Assembly: GCF_900112375.1 (NCBI RefSeq) | Contig: NZ_FOLS01000034.1 | Location: 1 to 64,000 of the forward strand | Length of the DNA stretch: 64,000 bases | DNA from: Pseudomonas citronellolis | GTDB taxonomy: Bacteria; Pseudomonadota; Gammaproteobacteria; Pseudomonadales; Pseudomonadaceae | Reading direction: 5' to 3' | In this document: positions 28,050 through 36,342 of the stretch, one piece after another | Layout: each line of letters opens with the position of its first letter | Numbering within the stretch: the stretch's first letter is position 1 | Notes under the pieces: model-generated | What the model was told of the DNA's origin: nothing | The model's input: only the letters and a program-made list of their open reading frames with translations | The model's database searches: none | Program-made: the position numbers and the translations under genes

Positions 28050-28356
28050 GTCCGCGATAGCCGGGCGTACCGGCTCGGATCGCGGATAAGATCCGCTCCT
28101 ACGCCGCCCCACCCACGCCACTCCCCTGTAGGAGCGCGCCCTGCGCGCGAATCGCGGGCAGGGCCCGCTCCTACAGCAGAGAACATAACGCCAACGGTTC
28201 CCGGGAAGCACAGGCGTAGGAGCGGACTCCGTCCGCGATAGCCGGGCGTATAGGCGCGATTCGCGGATGAGATCCGCTCCTACGCCGCCCCACCCACGCC
28301 ATTCCCCTGTAGGAGCGCGCCCTGCGCGCGAAATCGCGGGCAGGGCCCGCTCCTAC
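28050..28356. repeat. Cluster of four REP-like elements of two further classes
   Basis: Alternating elements: 28050-28102 and 28216-28283 belong to the GTAGGAGCGGACTCCGTCCGCGAT class (the first truncated on the left); 28128-28174 and 28309-28356 are GTAGGAGCGCGCCCTGCGCGCGAA paired with GGGCAGGGCCCGCTCCTAC. The pattern A-B-A-B with conserved CGCCCCACCCACGCCA links looks like duplication of an A-B unit of about 181 bp. Confidence 0.85.
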
Positions 28357-28369
28357 AGGTATCCCGGTA

Positions 28370-29611
28370 TCAGCCTTCCAGCAACTCCACACTTTCCGGC
28401 GCGCGGCGCATCAGCACGCGGCCGTGGCGGATCGAGTACAGCGCCTTGGTCTGCTGGCGCACTGCCTCGTAGTCGCTGTCCACGCCCAGCACCAGCAGGT
28501 TGGCCGGGCGGCCGGCGGCGATGCCGTAGCGCTCGCCCAGGTTCAGCGCGCGGGCGCTGTTGTCGGTGACCAGGTCGAGGCTGCGCTGCAGGTCCTCGAA
28601 ACCCATCATGTGGCAGATGTGCAGGCCGGCATCGAGCACGCGCAGGATGTTGCCGTTGCCCAGCGGGTACCACGGGTCCTTGATCGAATCCTGGCCGAAG
28701 CACACGTTCATCCCGGCGCGGTCGATCTCCGCCACGCGGGTCACACCGCGGCGTTTCGGGAAGCTGTCGAAGCGCCCCTGCAGGTGAATGCTCTCGGTCG
28801 GGCAGGAAACGAAGCTGATGCCCGAACGCTTGAGCAGGCGGAACAGCTTCGAGCAATAGGCGTTGTCGTAGGAACCCATCGCCGTGGTATGGCTGGCGGT
28901 GACCCGCGCCCCCATGCCACGCACCCGCGCCTCTTCAGCCAGCACTTCGAGGAAGCGCGAATTGGGATCGTCGGTCTCGTCGCAGTGCACGTCCACCAGG
29001 CAGCCGCTGCGCTCGGCCAGGTCCATGAGGAACTTGATCGAACTGACGCCCTGCTCGCGGGTGTTCTCGAAATGCGGGATGCCACCGACCACGTCCGCGC
29101 CCAGGCGGATCGCCTCTTCCATCAGCCCGCGGCCGCCCTCGTAGGACTCGATGCCCTCCTGCGGGAAGGCGACGATCTGCAGGTCCACCAGGTGCTTCGC
29201 CTCCTCCTTCACTTCCAACATCGCCTTGAGCGCGGCCAGCGTGGGATCGGTGACGTCCACGTGGGTGCGCACGTGCTGGATGCCGTGGGCGGCCAGCATG
29301 CGGATGGTGGTGTGGGCGCGGGCCTTGGTGTCTTCGTGCGTGATGGTTTCCTTGCGCTGCGCCCAGCGCTCGATGCCCTCGAACAGGGTGCCGCTCATGT
29401 TCCATTCCGGCTCGCCGGCGGTGAGGGTGGCGTCGAGGTGGATGTGCGGCTCCACCAGTGGCGCGATCACCAGTTGCCCGGCGGCGTCGAGGTCCTCGGC
29501 CGCGGCGACGACGCTTGCCGCCTGGGGCAGCACCTCGGCGATGGTCTCGCCCGCGCAGCGGATGGTGAACAGGCCGGTTTGCTTGCGCAGCTTGGCGTTG
29601 ACGATCTTCAT
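28370..29611 (-). CDS. codA: Cytosine-deaminase-family amidohydrolase, probably active on 5-methylcytosine
   Basis: 413 residues, amidohydrolase superfamily, strongly similar to E. coli CodA. Metal and catalytic residues are all present with a constant offset of 5 from E. coli: H56-I-H58, H209-C-D-E212, H241 and D308 (E. coli H61/H63, H214/E217, H246, D313). The next residue, Asp314 in E. coli, is Ser309 here. That Asp is reported to exclude 5-methylcytosine, and homologues lacking it deaminate 5-methylcytosine to thymine, so this enzyme may accept 5-methylcytosine as well as cytosine. Last gene of codB-pucR-codA; its ATG overlaps the pucR stop codon. Confidence 0.93.
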   Translation of the reverse strand: MKIVNAKLRKQTGLFTIRCAGETIAEVLPQAASVVAAAEDLDAAGQLVIAPLVEPHIHLDATLTAGEPEWNMSGTLFEGIERWAQRKETITHEDTKARAHTTIRMLAAHGIQHVRTHVDVTDPTLAALKAMLEVKEEAKHLVDLQIVAFPQEGIESYEGGRGLMEEAIRLGADVVGGIPHFENTREQGVSSIKFLMDLAERSGCLVDVHCDETDDPNSRFLEVLAEEARVRGMGARVTASHTTAMGSYDNAYCSKLFRLLKRSGISFVSCPTESIHLQGRFDSFPKRRGVTRVAEIDRAGMNVCFGQDSIKDPWYPLGNGNILRVLDAGLHICHMMGFEDLQRSLDLVTDNSARALNLGERYGIAAGRPANLLVLGVDSDYEAVRQQTKALYSIRHGRVLMRRAPESVELLEG

Positions 29612-30837
29612 TAGCGTGGCTCCTCAGGCTGGGCGCTGGACATGCGGCGGATGAGCAGCGCCATGGATGCGTTCAGGCGGAACTGCGGGTCGTCGAGGGA
29701 CTGGCCGCTCAACGACTCGATGCGCGCGATCCGCTGGTTCAGGGTGTTGCGGTGGATGCCCAGGCGCTGGGCGGCGCGCAAGGCGTTGCCGCCCTCCTGG
29801 AGCAGGGCGTCGAGGGTGTCGACCAGCAGCTGCGGCTGCTTGCGCCCGGGCACCAGCAGGGCGCCGAGGGTGTCGTGGAGGAACTGCTCGATCACCGTGC
29901 GATCGGGAATGGCCCGCAGCAGGCGCAGCACGCCCAGCTCGCGGTAGTCGCAGAGGCCGCCCGGCGGGCGCAGGCCCTCGGCCACCTCCAGCGCCTGGCG
30001 CGCCTGCAGCAGCGCGCGGGGGAAATCGGCGCAATCCGCGGCGGGCGCCGACAGGCCGAGGTAGGCGCGCAACGGCAGCTCCCGCGCCAGGGTCGCCGCC
30101 AGCCCTTGCAGGGCGTCGCGCCCGCAGGCCTGCTCGCAGTCGGCCAGCAGCAGCACGAACAGGTCGCCCTGGACGATGGTCGGCAGAACGTCCGGCAGGT
30201 TGCGCTGCCAGTCCTCCAGGCGGTCGAGCAACTGCTGGCGGTACAGGTGCAGGCGGCGCTCGGCCTCCTCCGGGACGTGCTCGCGGAACAGCCCGTCGAT
30301 GCCGGCCAGGCGCAGCGCCACCAGACGCCGTGGCGCGTCCAGCGGCAGTTGCAGGTGCTCGGCGCGGCGGCGGACGATGGCCAGGCTCGGGCAGTCGCCG
30401 CTGAGCAACTGGCCGAGGATGTCGCGCCGCGAGTGCTTCACCTGGGTCATCTGCACCAGGGCCGTGCCGATCAGGTGGGTGACGATCACCATCTTCAGCG
30501 CGTAGGGCTGCTCGATCAGCGGCAGGCCCTCGGCCTCGGCCAGCGCCACCAGCGCATCGGGGATGCGCTGGATGAACTCGTCGCCGGTGAGGATCACCAG
30601 CCCGGCGATGCCGCTGGCGATGCCCTCGCGGGCCAGGCGCAGCAGGTTGGCCTCGTCGCGCGGGTGGTTGATACCGGTGACGAATACCAGCTCACCCCCC
30701 ATCACCCACTCGGCGATGCCTTCGTTCTCCGCCACGTAGGACCAGCGCACGCTGCGCTGCAGGTTGCGTGCGCCGGCCCGCAGGGTCAGTGTCTCCAGGC
30801 CCGGCAGGCGAAGGATTTCCTCGACGCTCAGGCTCAA
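29611..30837 (-). CDS. PucR-family transcriptional regulator
   Basis: 408 residues. The N-terminal PucR domain (about 5-125) has V-A-E-N-E-G-I-A-E-W and G-G-E-L-V-F-V-T-G; a GGDEF-like/CdaR middle region follows, and a C-terminal PucR-type HTH (about 340-400) shows L-G-I-H-R-N-T-L-N-Q-R-I. PucR-type proteins control purine and nucleobase catabolism genes, so control of this cytosine operon is the natural inference. No ATG is available at the conserved start; TTG (30837) overlaps the codB TGA by 4 bp and is proposed as start. Confidence 0.88.
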   Translation of the reverse strand: MSLSVEEILRLPGLETLTLRAGARNLQRSVRWSYVAENEGIAEWVMGGELVFVTGINHPRDEANLLRLAREGIASGIAGLVILTGDEFIQRIPDALVALAEAEGLPLIEQPYALKMVIVTHLIGTALVQMTQVKHSRRDILGQLLSGDCPSLAIVRRRAEHLQLPLDAPRRLVALRLAGIDGLFREHVPEEAERRLHLYRQQLLDRLEDWQRNLPDVLPTIVQGDLFVLLLADCEQACGRDALQGLAATLARELPLRAYLGLSAPAADCADFPRALLQARQALEVAEGLRPPGGLCDYRELGVLRLLRAIPDRTVIEQFLHDTLGALLVPGRKQPQLLVDTLDALLQEGGNALRAAQRLGIHRNTLNQRIARIESLSGQSLDDPQFRLNASMALLIRRMSSAQPEEPR

Positions 30838-32093
30838 GCGCGCGGCTCCGCCACGCCGGCGCGGGCGCGGGCGATTTCGCCGAGCACGATGTAGCAGGCC
30901 GCCGATGCGCCGATGCCCACCAGCGGGGCTATCCACGGCGAGGCATAGGCCAGCGCCGCGCCCACGGCGTAGGACACCAGGCCGGCGACGTTGAACGCCG
31001 GGATGTGCGGGCCGACCAGCGCCGGGTAGTTGCCGCGGTGACGGTGCCAGAAGTCGGCCATGATCACCCCGCCCAGCGGCGGGATGATCGAGCCCAGCAG
31101 CACCAGGAAGGGAATCAGCCACTCGTACATGCCGCCGATGGCCAGGATGATGCCCACGCCCGCGGCGAGCAGCGTCATGCTGCGCCGGCGCTCGCTGCGC
31201 ACCAGGTGGCAGGCCGCGGCGGAGACGTTGTAGATGGTCGGGCCCTGGATGGTCCACAGGTTCAGGCAGAGCATGATCACCGCGGCGAACGACAGGCCCT
31301 GCAGGACCATGACTTCGACGATGTCGGCGTTCTGGTAGACGATGGCGCACCAGGCGCCGGCGACGATCATCAGGCCGTTGCCGACGAGGAAGCTGATGAC
31401 GCTGGCGGCCACGGCGATGCGCCCGCTGCGGGCCATGCGCGTCCAGTTGGTGGCCTGGGTGGCGCCGCTGGCGAAGGTGCCGAAGACCATGGTCACGGCG
31501 GCCGAGAAGGTCATGCCGGTGCTCGGCTGCACCGCCAGCAGCCCGGCCCAGCCGCCGGCCTTGTGGGTGGCGATGACCATCGAGGCCACCAGCAGCACGA
31601 ACATCAACGGCACCGACACCCGCGACAGCAGGTCCAGGCCCTTGAAGCCGATGATCGCGGTGATGCTGAAGCCCAGGCCGAACAGCACCATCAGCGGGAT
31701 GGTCAGCCAGCCCGGCAGGGCCAGCATCTTCACCAGCACGATGGCCACGGTGGCGGTGCCCCAGGCGTACCAGCCCAGCTCGGCGAAACCGAGCAGGAAG
31801 TCGGAGAGTTTGCTGCCGCGCTCGCCGAAGCAGAAGCGCCCCATGAGCACGGTGTTCAGCCCGCTGCGCGAGGCGATCAGGCCCAGGGCGGCGGCGTAGA
31901 CGGCCAGCAGCGTGTTGCCGACGACGGCGACCCAGAGCATGTCGACGAAGTCGAAGGCCATGCCGATCTTGCCGCCGGCGAACATGGTGCCGGTGAAGAA
32001 GGTGAAGCTGAACAGGACCATGGCGATGGGCAGCAGCCCTTTGCGCCCTTCCCTGGGCGTGGCGCTCAGGGGGAATTCACTGGGGGAACTCAT
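30834..32093 (-). CDS. codB: Cytosine/purine permease (NCS1 family)
   Basis: 419 residues with about 12 membrane segments, NCS1 family, closest in character to CodB. Its typical motifs are present: F-T-G-T-M-F-A-G-G-K-I-G, G-S-x-x-P-P-L-G-G-V-I-M-A-D-F-W near the C-terminus, and the R-x-x-R-N-Y-P region. It would import cytosine (or 5-methylcytosine) by proton or sodium symport. The start at 32093 follows GGAGA; an upstream in-frame ATG adds a non-hydrophobic leader with no homology. First gene of the codB-pucR-codA operon. Confidence 0.92.
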   Translation of the reverse strand: MSSPSEFPLSATPREGRKGLLPIAMVLFSFTFFTGTMFAGGKIGMAFDFVDMLWVAVVGNTLLAVYAAALGLIASRSGLNTVLMGRFCFGERGSKLSDFLLGFAELGWYAWGTATVAIVLVKMLALPGWLTIPLMVLFGLGFSITAIIGFKGLDLLSRVSVPLMFVLLVASMVIATHKAGGWAGLLAVQPSTGMTFSAAVTMVFGTFASGATQATNWTRMARSGRIAVAASVISFLVGNGLMIVAGAWCAIVYQNADIVEVMVLQGLSFAAVIMLCLNLWTIQGPTIYNVSAAACHLVRSERRRSMTLLAAGVGIILAIGGMYEWLIPFLVLLGSIIPPLGGVIMADFWHRHRGNYPALVGPHIPAFNVAGLVSYAVGAALAYASPWIAPLVGIGASAACYIVLGEIARARAGVAEPRA

Positions 32094-32179
32094 GGATGTC
32101 TCCGCGAGGTGGATGGGGTGTCTGTCGGCCTGGAGCAAGGAGCGGGCCGGAAAAGCCGACGGGGAACGACGCGGAAACT

Positions 32180-32265
32180 TTTGAGCATGACGAACATCGA
32201 TAAATGTTCAGAATGCACACTTCCTATGGGAAATATGCCGCCGCGTGCCTGCTCAAATGTGCATT
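32180..32265. promoter_or_regulatory. Nested inverted repeats upstream of codB (operator candidates)
   Basis: Three inverted repeats lie between codB and the divergent gene at 32406: TTTGAGCA (32180-32187) with TGCTCAAA (32250-32257); GAACAT-N6-ATGTTC (32192-32209); and AATGCAC (32212-32218) with GTGCATT (32259-32265). They are 87-172 bp upstream of codB in the AT-richest part of this 312-bp gap. They are plausible sites for the PucR regulator, but no PucR consensus is being matched. Confidence 0.5.
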
Positions 32266-32405
32266 ATGCGGCTTTTCGAGGCAGAAGGCAGCGCCCGGCG
32301 CACCAAATCCGCGCAACCTTGACCCAGGTCGCCAGCGCGTATCGGAATCGTTCGAGAAGCGGCGGATTTGCTAGGCTGCTGCCCAGGCCCACCCCGGACG
32401 CATCC

Positions 32406-32870
32406 ATGTTCTTCGGCATCCTCCTCATCGTCACCTGGATCATCCTCCTGCTGCGCTACCCCGCTCGCGCCCTGCCGATCTCGGCCGCGGCCCTGGTCGG
32501 CCTGGGCCTGGTGGTGGCCCTGGCGATCTGGCAGGACAGCCTCGACCAGCGCCGCCTGGAACGCCTGGAACTGCGCATCCGCTACGCGCCGACGCTGTGC
32601 CCGGCCGACCGCCCGCTGCGCGTCGACCTGAAGAACGGCAGCGACGCACCGCTGCTGGAACTGCGCTGGAAGGTCGCCGCCTACCGCCCCGGCGACACCA
32701 CGGACCTGGCCGAGAACCTCTACGAGGCGCCGCGCTACCGCGGCCCCGGCGCGCTGCTCGGCGGCGATGCCTGGAGCGACTGCCTGCCGCTGCCGGCGCT
32801 GCGCCCGGGCTACCGCGCCAGCACCCTGGAGTTCCGCGCCGAGCGCATCGAAGGGCGCTTCGGCGACTGA
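32406..32870 (+). CDS. Small membrane-anchored protein of unknown function
   Basis: 154 residues. Two N-terminal hydrophobic segments (about 2-17 and 22-42) are followed by a soluble domain of about 110 residues with a beta-rich pattern (L-R-V-D-L-K-N-G-S-D-A-P-L-L-E-L-R-W) resembling a small Ig-like fold that would face the periplasm. The family is not recognised with certainty. It is divergent from the cod operon and 72 bp before the SDR gene. Confidence 0.75.
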   Translation: MFFGILLIVTWIILLLRYPARALPISAAALVGLGLVVALAIWQDSLDQRRLERLELRIRYAPTLCPADRPLRVDLKNGSDAPLLELRWKVAAYRPGDTTDLAENLYEAPRYRGPGALLGGDAWSDCLPLPALRPGYRASTLEFRAERIEGRFGD

Positions 32871-32942
32871 GTTCACCCACGCGGCGCAATCGGCTAGGGT
32901 AGGCGCCGAACACCCACGCGCCCCACGCCAAGGAAAGCCGCC

Positions 32943-33773
32943 ATGCCCCAACCCGTCGCCCTCATCACCGGCTGCTCCAGCGGCATCGGCCGCGCCCTGG
33001 CCGAGGCCTTCCAGGGCGCCGGCTACAGCGTCTGGGCCACGGCCCGGCGCGACGAAGACGTGGCCGCCCTGGGCCAGGCCGGTTTCCGCGGCGTGCGACT
33101 GGACGTCGACGACGGCGCCGCCATCGCCCGCCTGGCCGGGCAGTTGCAGCGCGAGGCCGGCGGCCTGGACGTGCTGGTTAACAACGCCGGCTACGGCGCC
33201 ATGGGCCCGCTGCTGGACGGCGGCGCCGAAGCCCTGCGCCGGCAGTTCGAGACCAACGTCTTCGCCGTGGTCGAGCTGACCCGCGCCTGCTTCGGGCTGC
33301 TGCGCGAACGCCGTGGGCTGGTGGTGAACATCGGCAGCGTCTCCGGCGTGCTGGTCACCCCCTTCGCCGGCGCCTACTGCGCCTCCAAGGCCGCGCTGCA
33401 CGCGCTCAACGAGGCGCTGCGCCTGGAACTGGCGCCCTTCGGCATCGAGGTGCTGGAAGTGCAGCCCGGCGCCATCGCCTCCAGCTTCGGCGCCAACGCC
33501 GGGCGCACCTGGCAGGAACTGGTGGACGACCGCTCGCCCTGGTGGCCGCTGCGCAACTTCATCCGCGCCCGCGCCGGCGCCTCCCAGGACAAACCCACCC
33601 CGGCCGCCGAACTGGCCCGCCAACTGCTCGCCGCCGTGCAGCGCCGCCCACGCCCGCGCCTGCTGCGCGTCGGCCATGGCAGCCGCGCCTTGCCGCTGCT
33701 GGCACGCTGGCTGCCCACCGGCCTGCTGGACAAGGCCCTGAAGAAACGCTTCGGCCTGGACGGGAGCCTCTAG
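32943..33773 (+). CDS. Short-chain dehydrogenase/reductase
   Basis: 276 residues, classical SDR: T9-G-C-S-S-G-I-G16 for the nucleotide, N-N-A-G, a catalytic Ser in N-I-G-S-V-S-G, and Y-C-A-S-K. Asp/Arg content after beta-2 (A-R-R-D-E-D) suggests NADP preference, which is an inference. The substrate is unknown. A membrane protein gene starts 2 bp after its stop codon, so the two are probably cotranscribed. Confidence 0.9.
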   Translation: MPQPVALITGCSSGIGRALAEAFQGAGYSVWATARRDEDVAALGQAGFRGVRLDVDDGAAIARLAGQLQREAGGLDVLVNNAGYGAMGPLLDGGAEALRRQFETNVFAVVELTRACFGLLRERRGLVVNIGSVSGVLVTPFAGAYCASKAALHALNEALRLELAPFGIEVLEVQPGAIASSFGANAGRTWQELVDDRSPWWPLRNFIRARAGASQDKPTPAAELARQLLAAVQRRPRPRLLRVGHGSRALPLLARWLPTGLLDKALKKRFGLDGSL

Positions 33774-33775
33774 CC

Positions 33776-34153
33776 ATGCCCATCCGCACCCGCTACTACG
33801 CCCTCACCGGCATCCTCATCGCCATGCTCCTCAACGTGCTGCTGCGCACCCTGCTGCGCTACGGCCTGGTGCCGGTGAACCTGCTGGTGGCGCTGGCCAT
33901 CGGCGCCGGCATGGCGTTCTTCTTCGCCCGCCGCGTGGGGCGCCTGCCCAGCGTCGCCGAGCGCTGGCGCCTGCTCGGCTTCTACGCCGCCGGCCTGGCC
34001 CTGCTGTACCTGGCGCTGGTGGCCCTGGCCGCCTGGCGCAACCCGCCGAGCCACGCCGCGCTGCTGCTGTACCTGGTGAATTACCTGGTCTACCCGCTGG
34101 CCGCCTGGTGGTTCTTCCGCCCGCCGGTGCAGGCGCGCTTCCTGCCCCGCTGA
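33776..34153 (+). CDS. Small integral membrane protein
   Basis: 125 residues with four predicted membrane helices (about 7-27, 33-50, 63-85, 94-113) and a basic C-terminus. No family assigned. It starts 2 bp after the SDR stop codon; the position suggests a shared transcript. Confidence 0.75.
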   Translation: MPIRTRYYALTGILIAMLLNVLLRTLLRYGLVPVNLLVALAIGAGMAFFFARRVGRLPSVAERWRLLGFYAAGLALLYLALVALAAWRNPPSHAALLLYLVNYLVYPLAAWWFFRPPVQARFLPR

Positions 34154-34250
34154 TCGCCGCGGGGCGTCTTCACGCTTTTTTCACAATCTTTTCATCCGGG
34201 CTTTATCGCCCGCCGCCTACTGTCTGCGCTCCGCCAGCCAGGAGGCCTCC

Positions 34251-34931
34251 ATGCGCCCCGCCCTGCCCTTCGCGGCCCTGCGCCGCTGCCTGCTCGCCCT
34301 TGCTGCCCTCGTTCTGGTCGCCGGGGCGGCCCACGCCGACGAGCGCCCCGCCGACTGGGCGCAGCCGGTGGACAAGTCGTTCAACCTCTACCGCATGTCG
34401 CCCACCCTCTACCGCAGCGCCCTGCCCGACGGCCAGGACCTGCCGCTGCTACAGCGGCTCGGCGTGCACACGGTGCTGAGCTTCATCAAGGACGACGACA
34501 AGGCCTGGAGCAGCGCCGCGCCGCTGCAGATCCTCAGTTTTCCGACCCATGCCGACCGCGTCGACGACGCCGACGTCATCCGCGTGCTCAACCTGCTGCA
34601 GGCCGCCCAGCAGCAGGGCCCGGTGCTGATGCACTGCAAGCACGGCAGCGACCGCACCGGGCTGTTCTCCGCCATGTACCGCACGGTGGTCCAGGGCTGG
34701 AGCAAGGAAGACGCGCTCGAGGAAATGCGCGAGGGCGGCTTCGGCAGCGCCGACGACATGGCCGACGCCATCCACTACGTGCAGAACGCCGACGTCGACG
34801 CCATCCGCCAGGCCATGGCCGAGGGCCGCTGCAGCCCCAGCCCGTTCAGCCTGTGCCACCTGCGCGGGCTGGTGGAAGTGCCGGTGGCCCCGGCGCCGGA
34901 GAGCGTCGCCCAGGCCCACCCGGCCAGCTGA
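34251..34931 (+). CDS. Secreted dual-specificity-type protein phosphatase
   Basis: 226 residues. An N-terminal signal peptide is cleaved near A-H-A-D (residue 29), so the enzyme is probably periplasmic. The catalytic P-loop H-C129-K-H-G-S-D-R135-T-G matches the C-x5-R signature of cysteine phosphatases, with the general acid Asp expected in the D-D-D-K loop near residue 81-83. Periplasmic phosphatases of this type are common in Pseudomonas; the substrate is unknown. A good AGGAGG site precedes the ATG. Confidence 0.87.
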   Translation: MRPALPFAALRRCLLALAALVLVAGAAHADERPADWAQPVDKSFNLYRMSPTLYRSALPDGQDLPLLQRLGVHTVLSFIKDDDKAWSSAAPLQILSFPTHADRVDDADVIRVLNLLQAAQQQGPVLMHCKHGSDRTGLFSAMYRTVVQGWSKEDALEEMREGGFGSADDMADAIHYVQNADVDAIRQAMAEGRCSPSPFSLCHLRGLVEVPVAPAPESVAQAHPAS

Positions 34932-34993
34932 AAGCATTCACCTGCCTGCCCGCGGTGCGTTAGGCTGGGGCTTTTCCCCGCGACAGGCTTGCC

Positions 34994-35881
34994 ATGACCT
35001 CCCCACGCTTCAGCGCCGTCACCCACACCCGCCTCATCGACCACGCCGGCCTGGATGCCTTCTGCGCCAGCTACGACGGCTTCATCCTCGACCTCTGGGG
35101 CGTGCTGATGGACGGCGCCGAGGTGTTCCCCGGCGCCCTCGCCTGGCTGCGCCGCCGCGCCGCCGAGGGGCGCCCGGTGTGGTTCCTCAGCAACGCCTCG
35201 CGCAGCGTCGCGGAAATGGCCGACACCCTCGCCCGCCTGGGCGTGCCGCGTGAGCTGTACGCGGGCATCACCACCTCCGGGCAACTGGCCATCGACGCCA
35301 TCGAGCACGATGCGCAGCTGCAGCGCGGCGGCATCTGCATCGCCGGCGTGGCCGACGCCCTGGGCACTTGGCCTGCGCACATCCGCGAGCGTTTCGGCAC
35401 GGATATCCACAAGGCCACGCTGATCCTCGGCGTCGGCAGCTTCCCCCAGGACGAGCTGGAGGCGCGCTTCGAACCGCTGCGCCAGGGCCTGGACCTGCCC
35501 TTCCTCTGCGCCAACCCGGACCGCGTGGTGGTCTCCGCCGGGCGCACGGTATTCGGCGCCGGCCGCCTGGCCGAAGCCTTCGCCGAGGAAGGCGGCGAGG
35601 TGCGCTGGTTCGGCAAGCCGGACCCGGCGGCCTTCCGCATAGCCGAGCGACAGCTGCAGGCGCGCGGGGCGCAGAACATCCTGTTCGTCGGCGACTCCCT
35701 GGTGACCGACGTGCCCGGCGCCCTGGCCGCGCGCATCGACACCCTGTGGCTGGCCGCCACCGGCATCCACCGCCAGGCCCTGGGCGTGCCCTTCAACGGC
35801 GAGCTGGACGCCGACAAGGTGCAGGCGCTGCTCGACGGCTACGCGGTCCGACCGCACTTCGCGGCGCCCGGGTTGGTCTGA
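34994..35881 (+). CDS. HAD-superfamily class IIA hydrolase (TIGR01459-like)
   Basis: 295 residues. Motif I is L-D-L-W-G-V-L (nucleophile Asp, with Trp at the usual second Asp position), motif II S-N-A-S, and the C-terminal motif F-V-G-D-S-L-V-T-D with the K-P-D-P segment before it. The D-x-W-G form of motif I is typical of the TIGR01459 subgroup, whose substrate is not known. The missing second Asp is interesting for catalysis because that residue normally acts as acid/base. Confidence 0.87.
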   Translation: MTSPRFSAVTHTRLIDHAGLDAFCASYDGFILDLWGVLMDGAEVFPGALAWLRRRAAEGRPVWFLSNASRSVAEMADTLARLGVPRELYAGITTSGQLAIDAIEHDAQLQRGGICIAGVADALGTWPAHIRERFGTDIHKATLILGVGSFPQDELEARFEPLRQGLDLPFLCANPDRVVVSAGRTVFGAGRLAEAFAEEGGEVRWFGKPDPAAFRIAERQLQARGAQNILFVGDSLVTDVPGALAARIDTLWLAATGIHRQALGVPFNGELDADKVQALLDGYAVRPHFAAPGLV

Positions 35882-35912
35882 AGCAAGGACGACAGCCGCG
35901 GGAAACCGCCCC

Positions 35913-36161
35913 ATGCACGAACTCCTCGACCTGCTGCAATGGCCGGCGATGCTGGTCACGGTACTGGCCGCCTGGCTGGTCGGCTCCCGCGAGCGCCGGC
36001 GGCGCAAGCTCGGCTTCTGGACCTTCCTGGCCAGCAACGCCCTGTGGATAGCCTGGGGCCTGCCGGCCAAGGCCTACGCCCTGGTGCTGCTGCAACTGTG
36101 CCTGGCGGCGATGAACATCCGCGGCAGCTACAAGAACCGGCGCAAGACGGGCGATGCCTGA
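35913..36161 (+). CDS. Small membrane protein of unknown function
   Basis: 82 residues with three short hydrophobic stretches (about 7-22, 34-47, 50-66) and a basic C-terminus (S-Y-K-N-R-R-K). It lies 31 bp after the HAD hydrolase gene and may be cotranscribed. No family recognised. Confidence 0.7.
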   Translation: MHELLDLLQWPAMLVTVLAAWLVGSRERRRRKLGFWTFLASNALWIAWGLPAKAYALVLLQLCLAAMNIRGSYKNRRKTGDA

Positions 36162-36203
36162 GCTCCGGGTTCGAATCCGCAGCGGCCGGGGGCCAAGGTG
36201 AAA

Positions 36204-36285
36204 CGGCGGATAACGCCGAACGTTATCCGCCCTACGCCAAGCCCACCCGTAACGTAGGGCGTATAACCGTTCGCGGTTATACGCC
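36204..36285. repeat. Pair of GGCGGATAACG-type palindromes
   Basis: GGCGGATAACGCC-GAACGTTATCCGCC-CTACG (36205-36235) and GTAGGGCG-TATAACCG-TTCG-CGGTTATACGCC (36254-36285) face each other, forming a doublet of the same class as 348-380. Confidence 0.75.
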
Positions 36286-36342
36286 GCTTGACCGTGGCTC
36301 CAAGCGCGTTCCGGATTCGGCTACGGAGCCCCCCCTGCAGCG

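Noticed and set aside
27853-28356. Array of repeated palindromes resembling a CRISPR
   Set aside because: Repeat units vary in class and orientation, spacers are not of constant length, and no cas genes are near. It is a REP cluster.
28424-29614. 396-codon plus-strand frame opposite codA
   Set aside because: High-GC antisense shadow with repetitive Gln/His/Val content; codA on the other strand has all catalytic residues.
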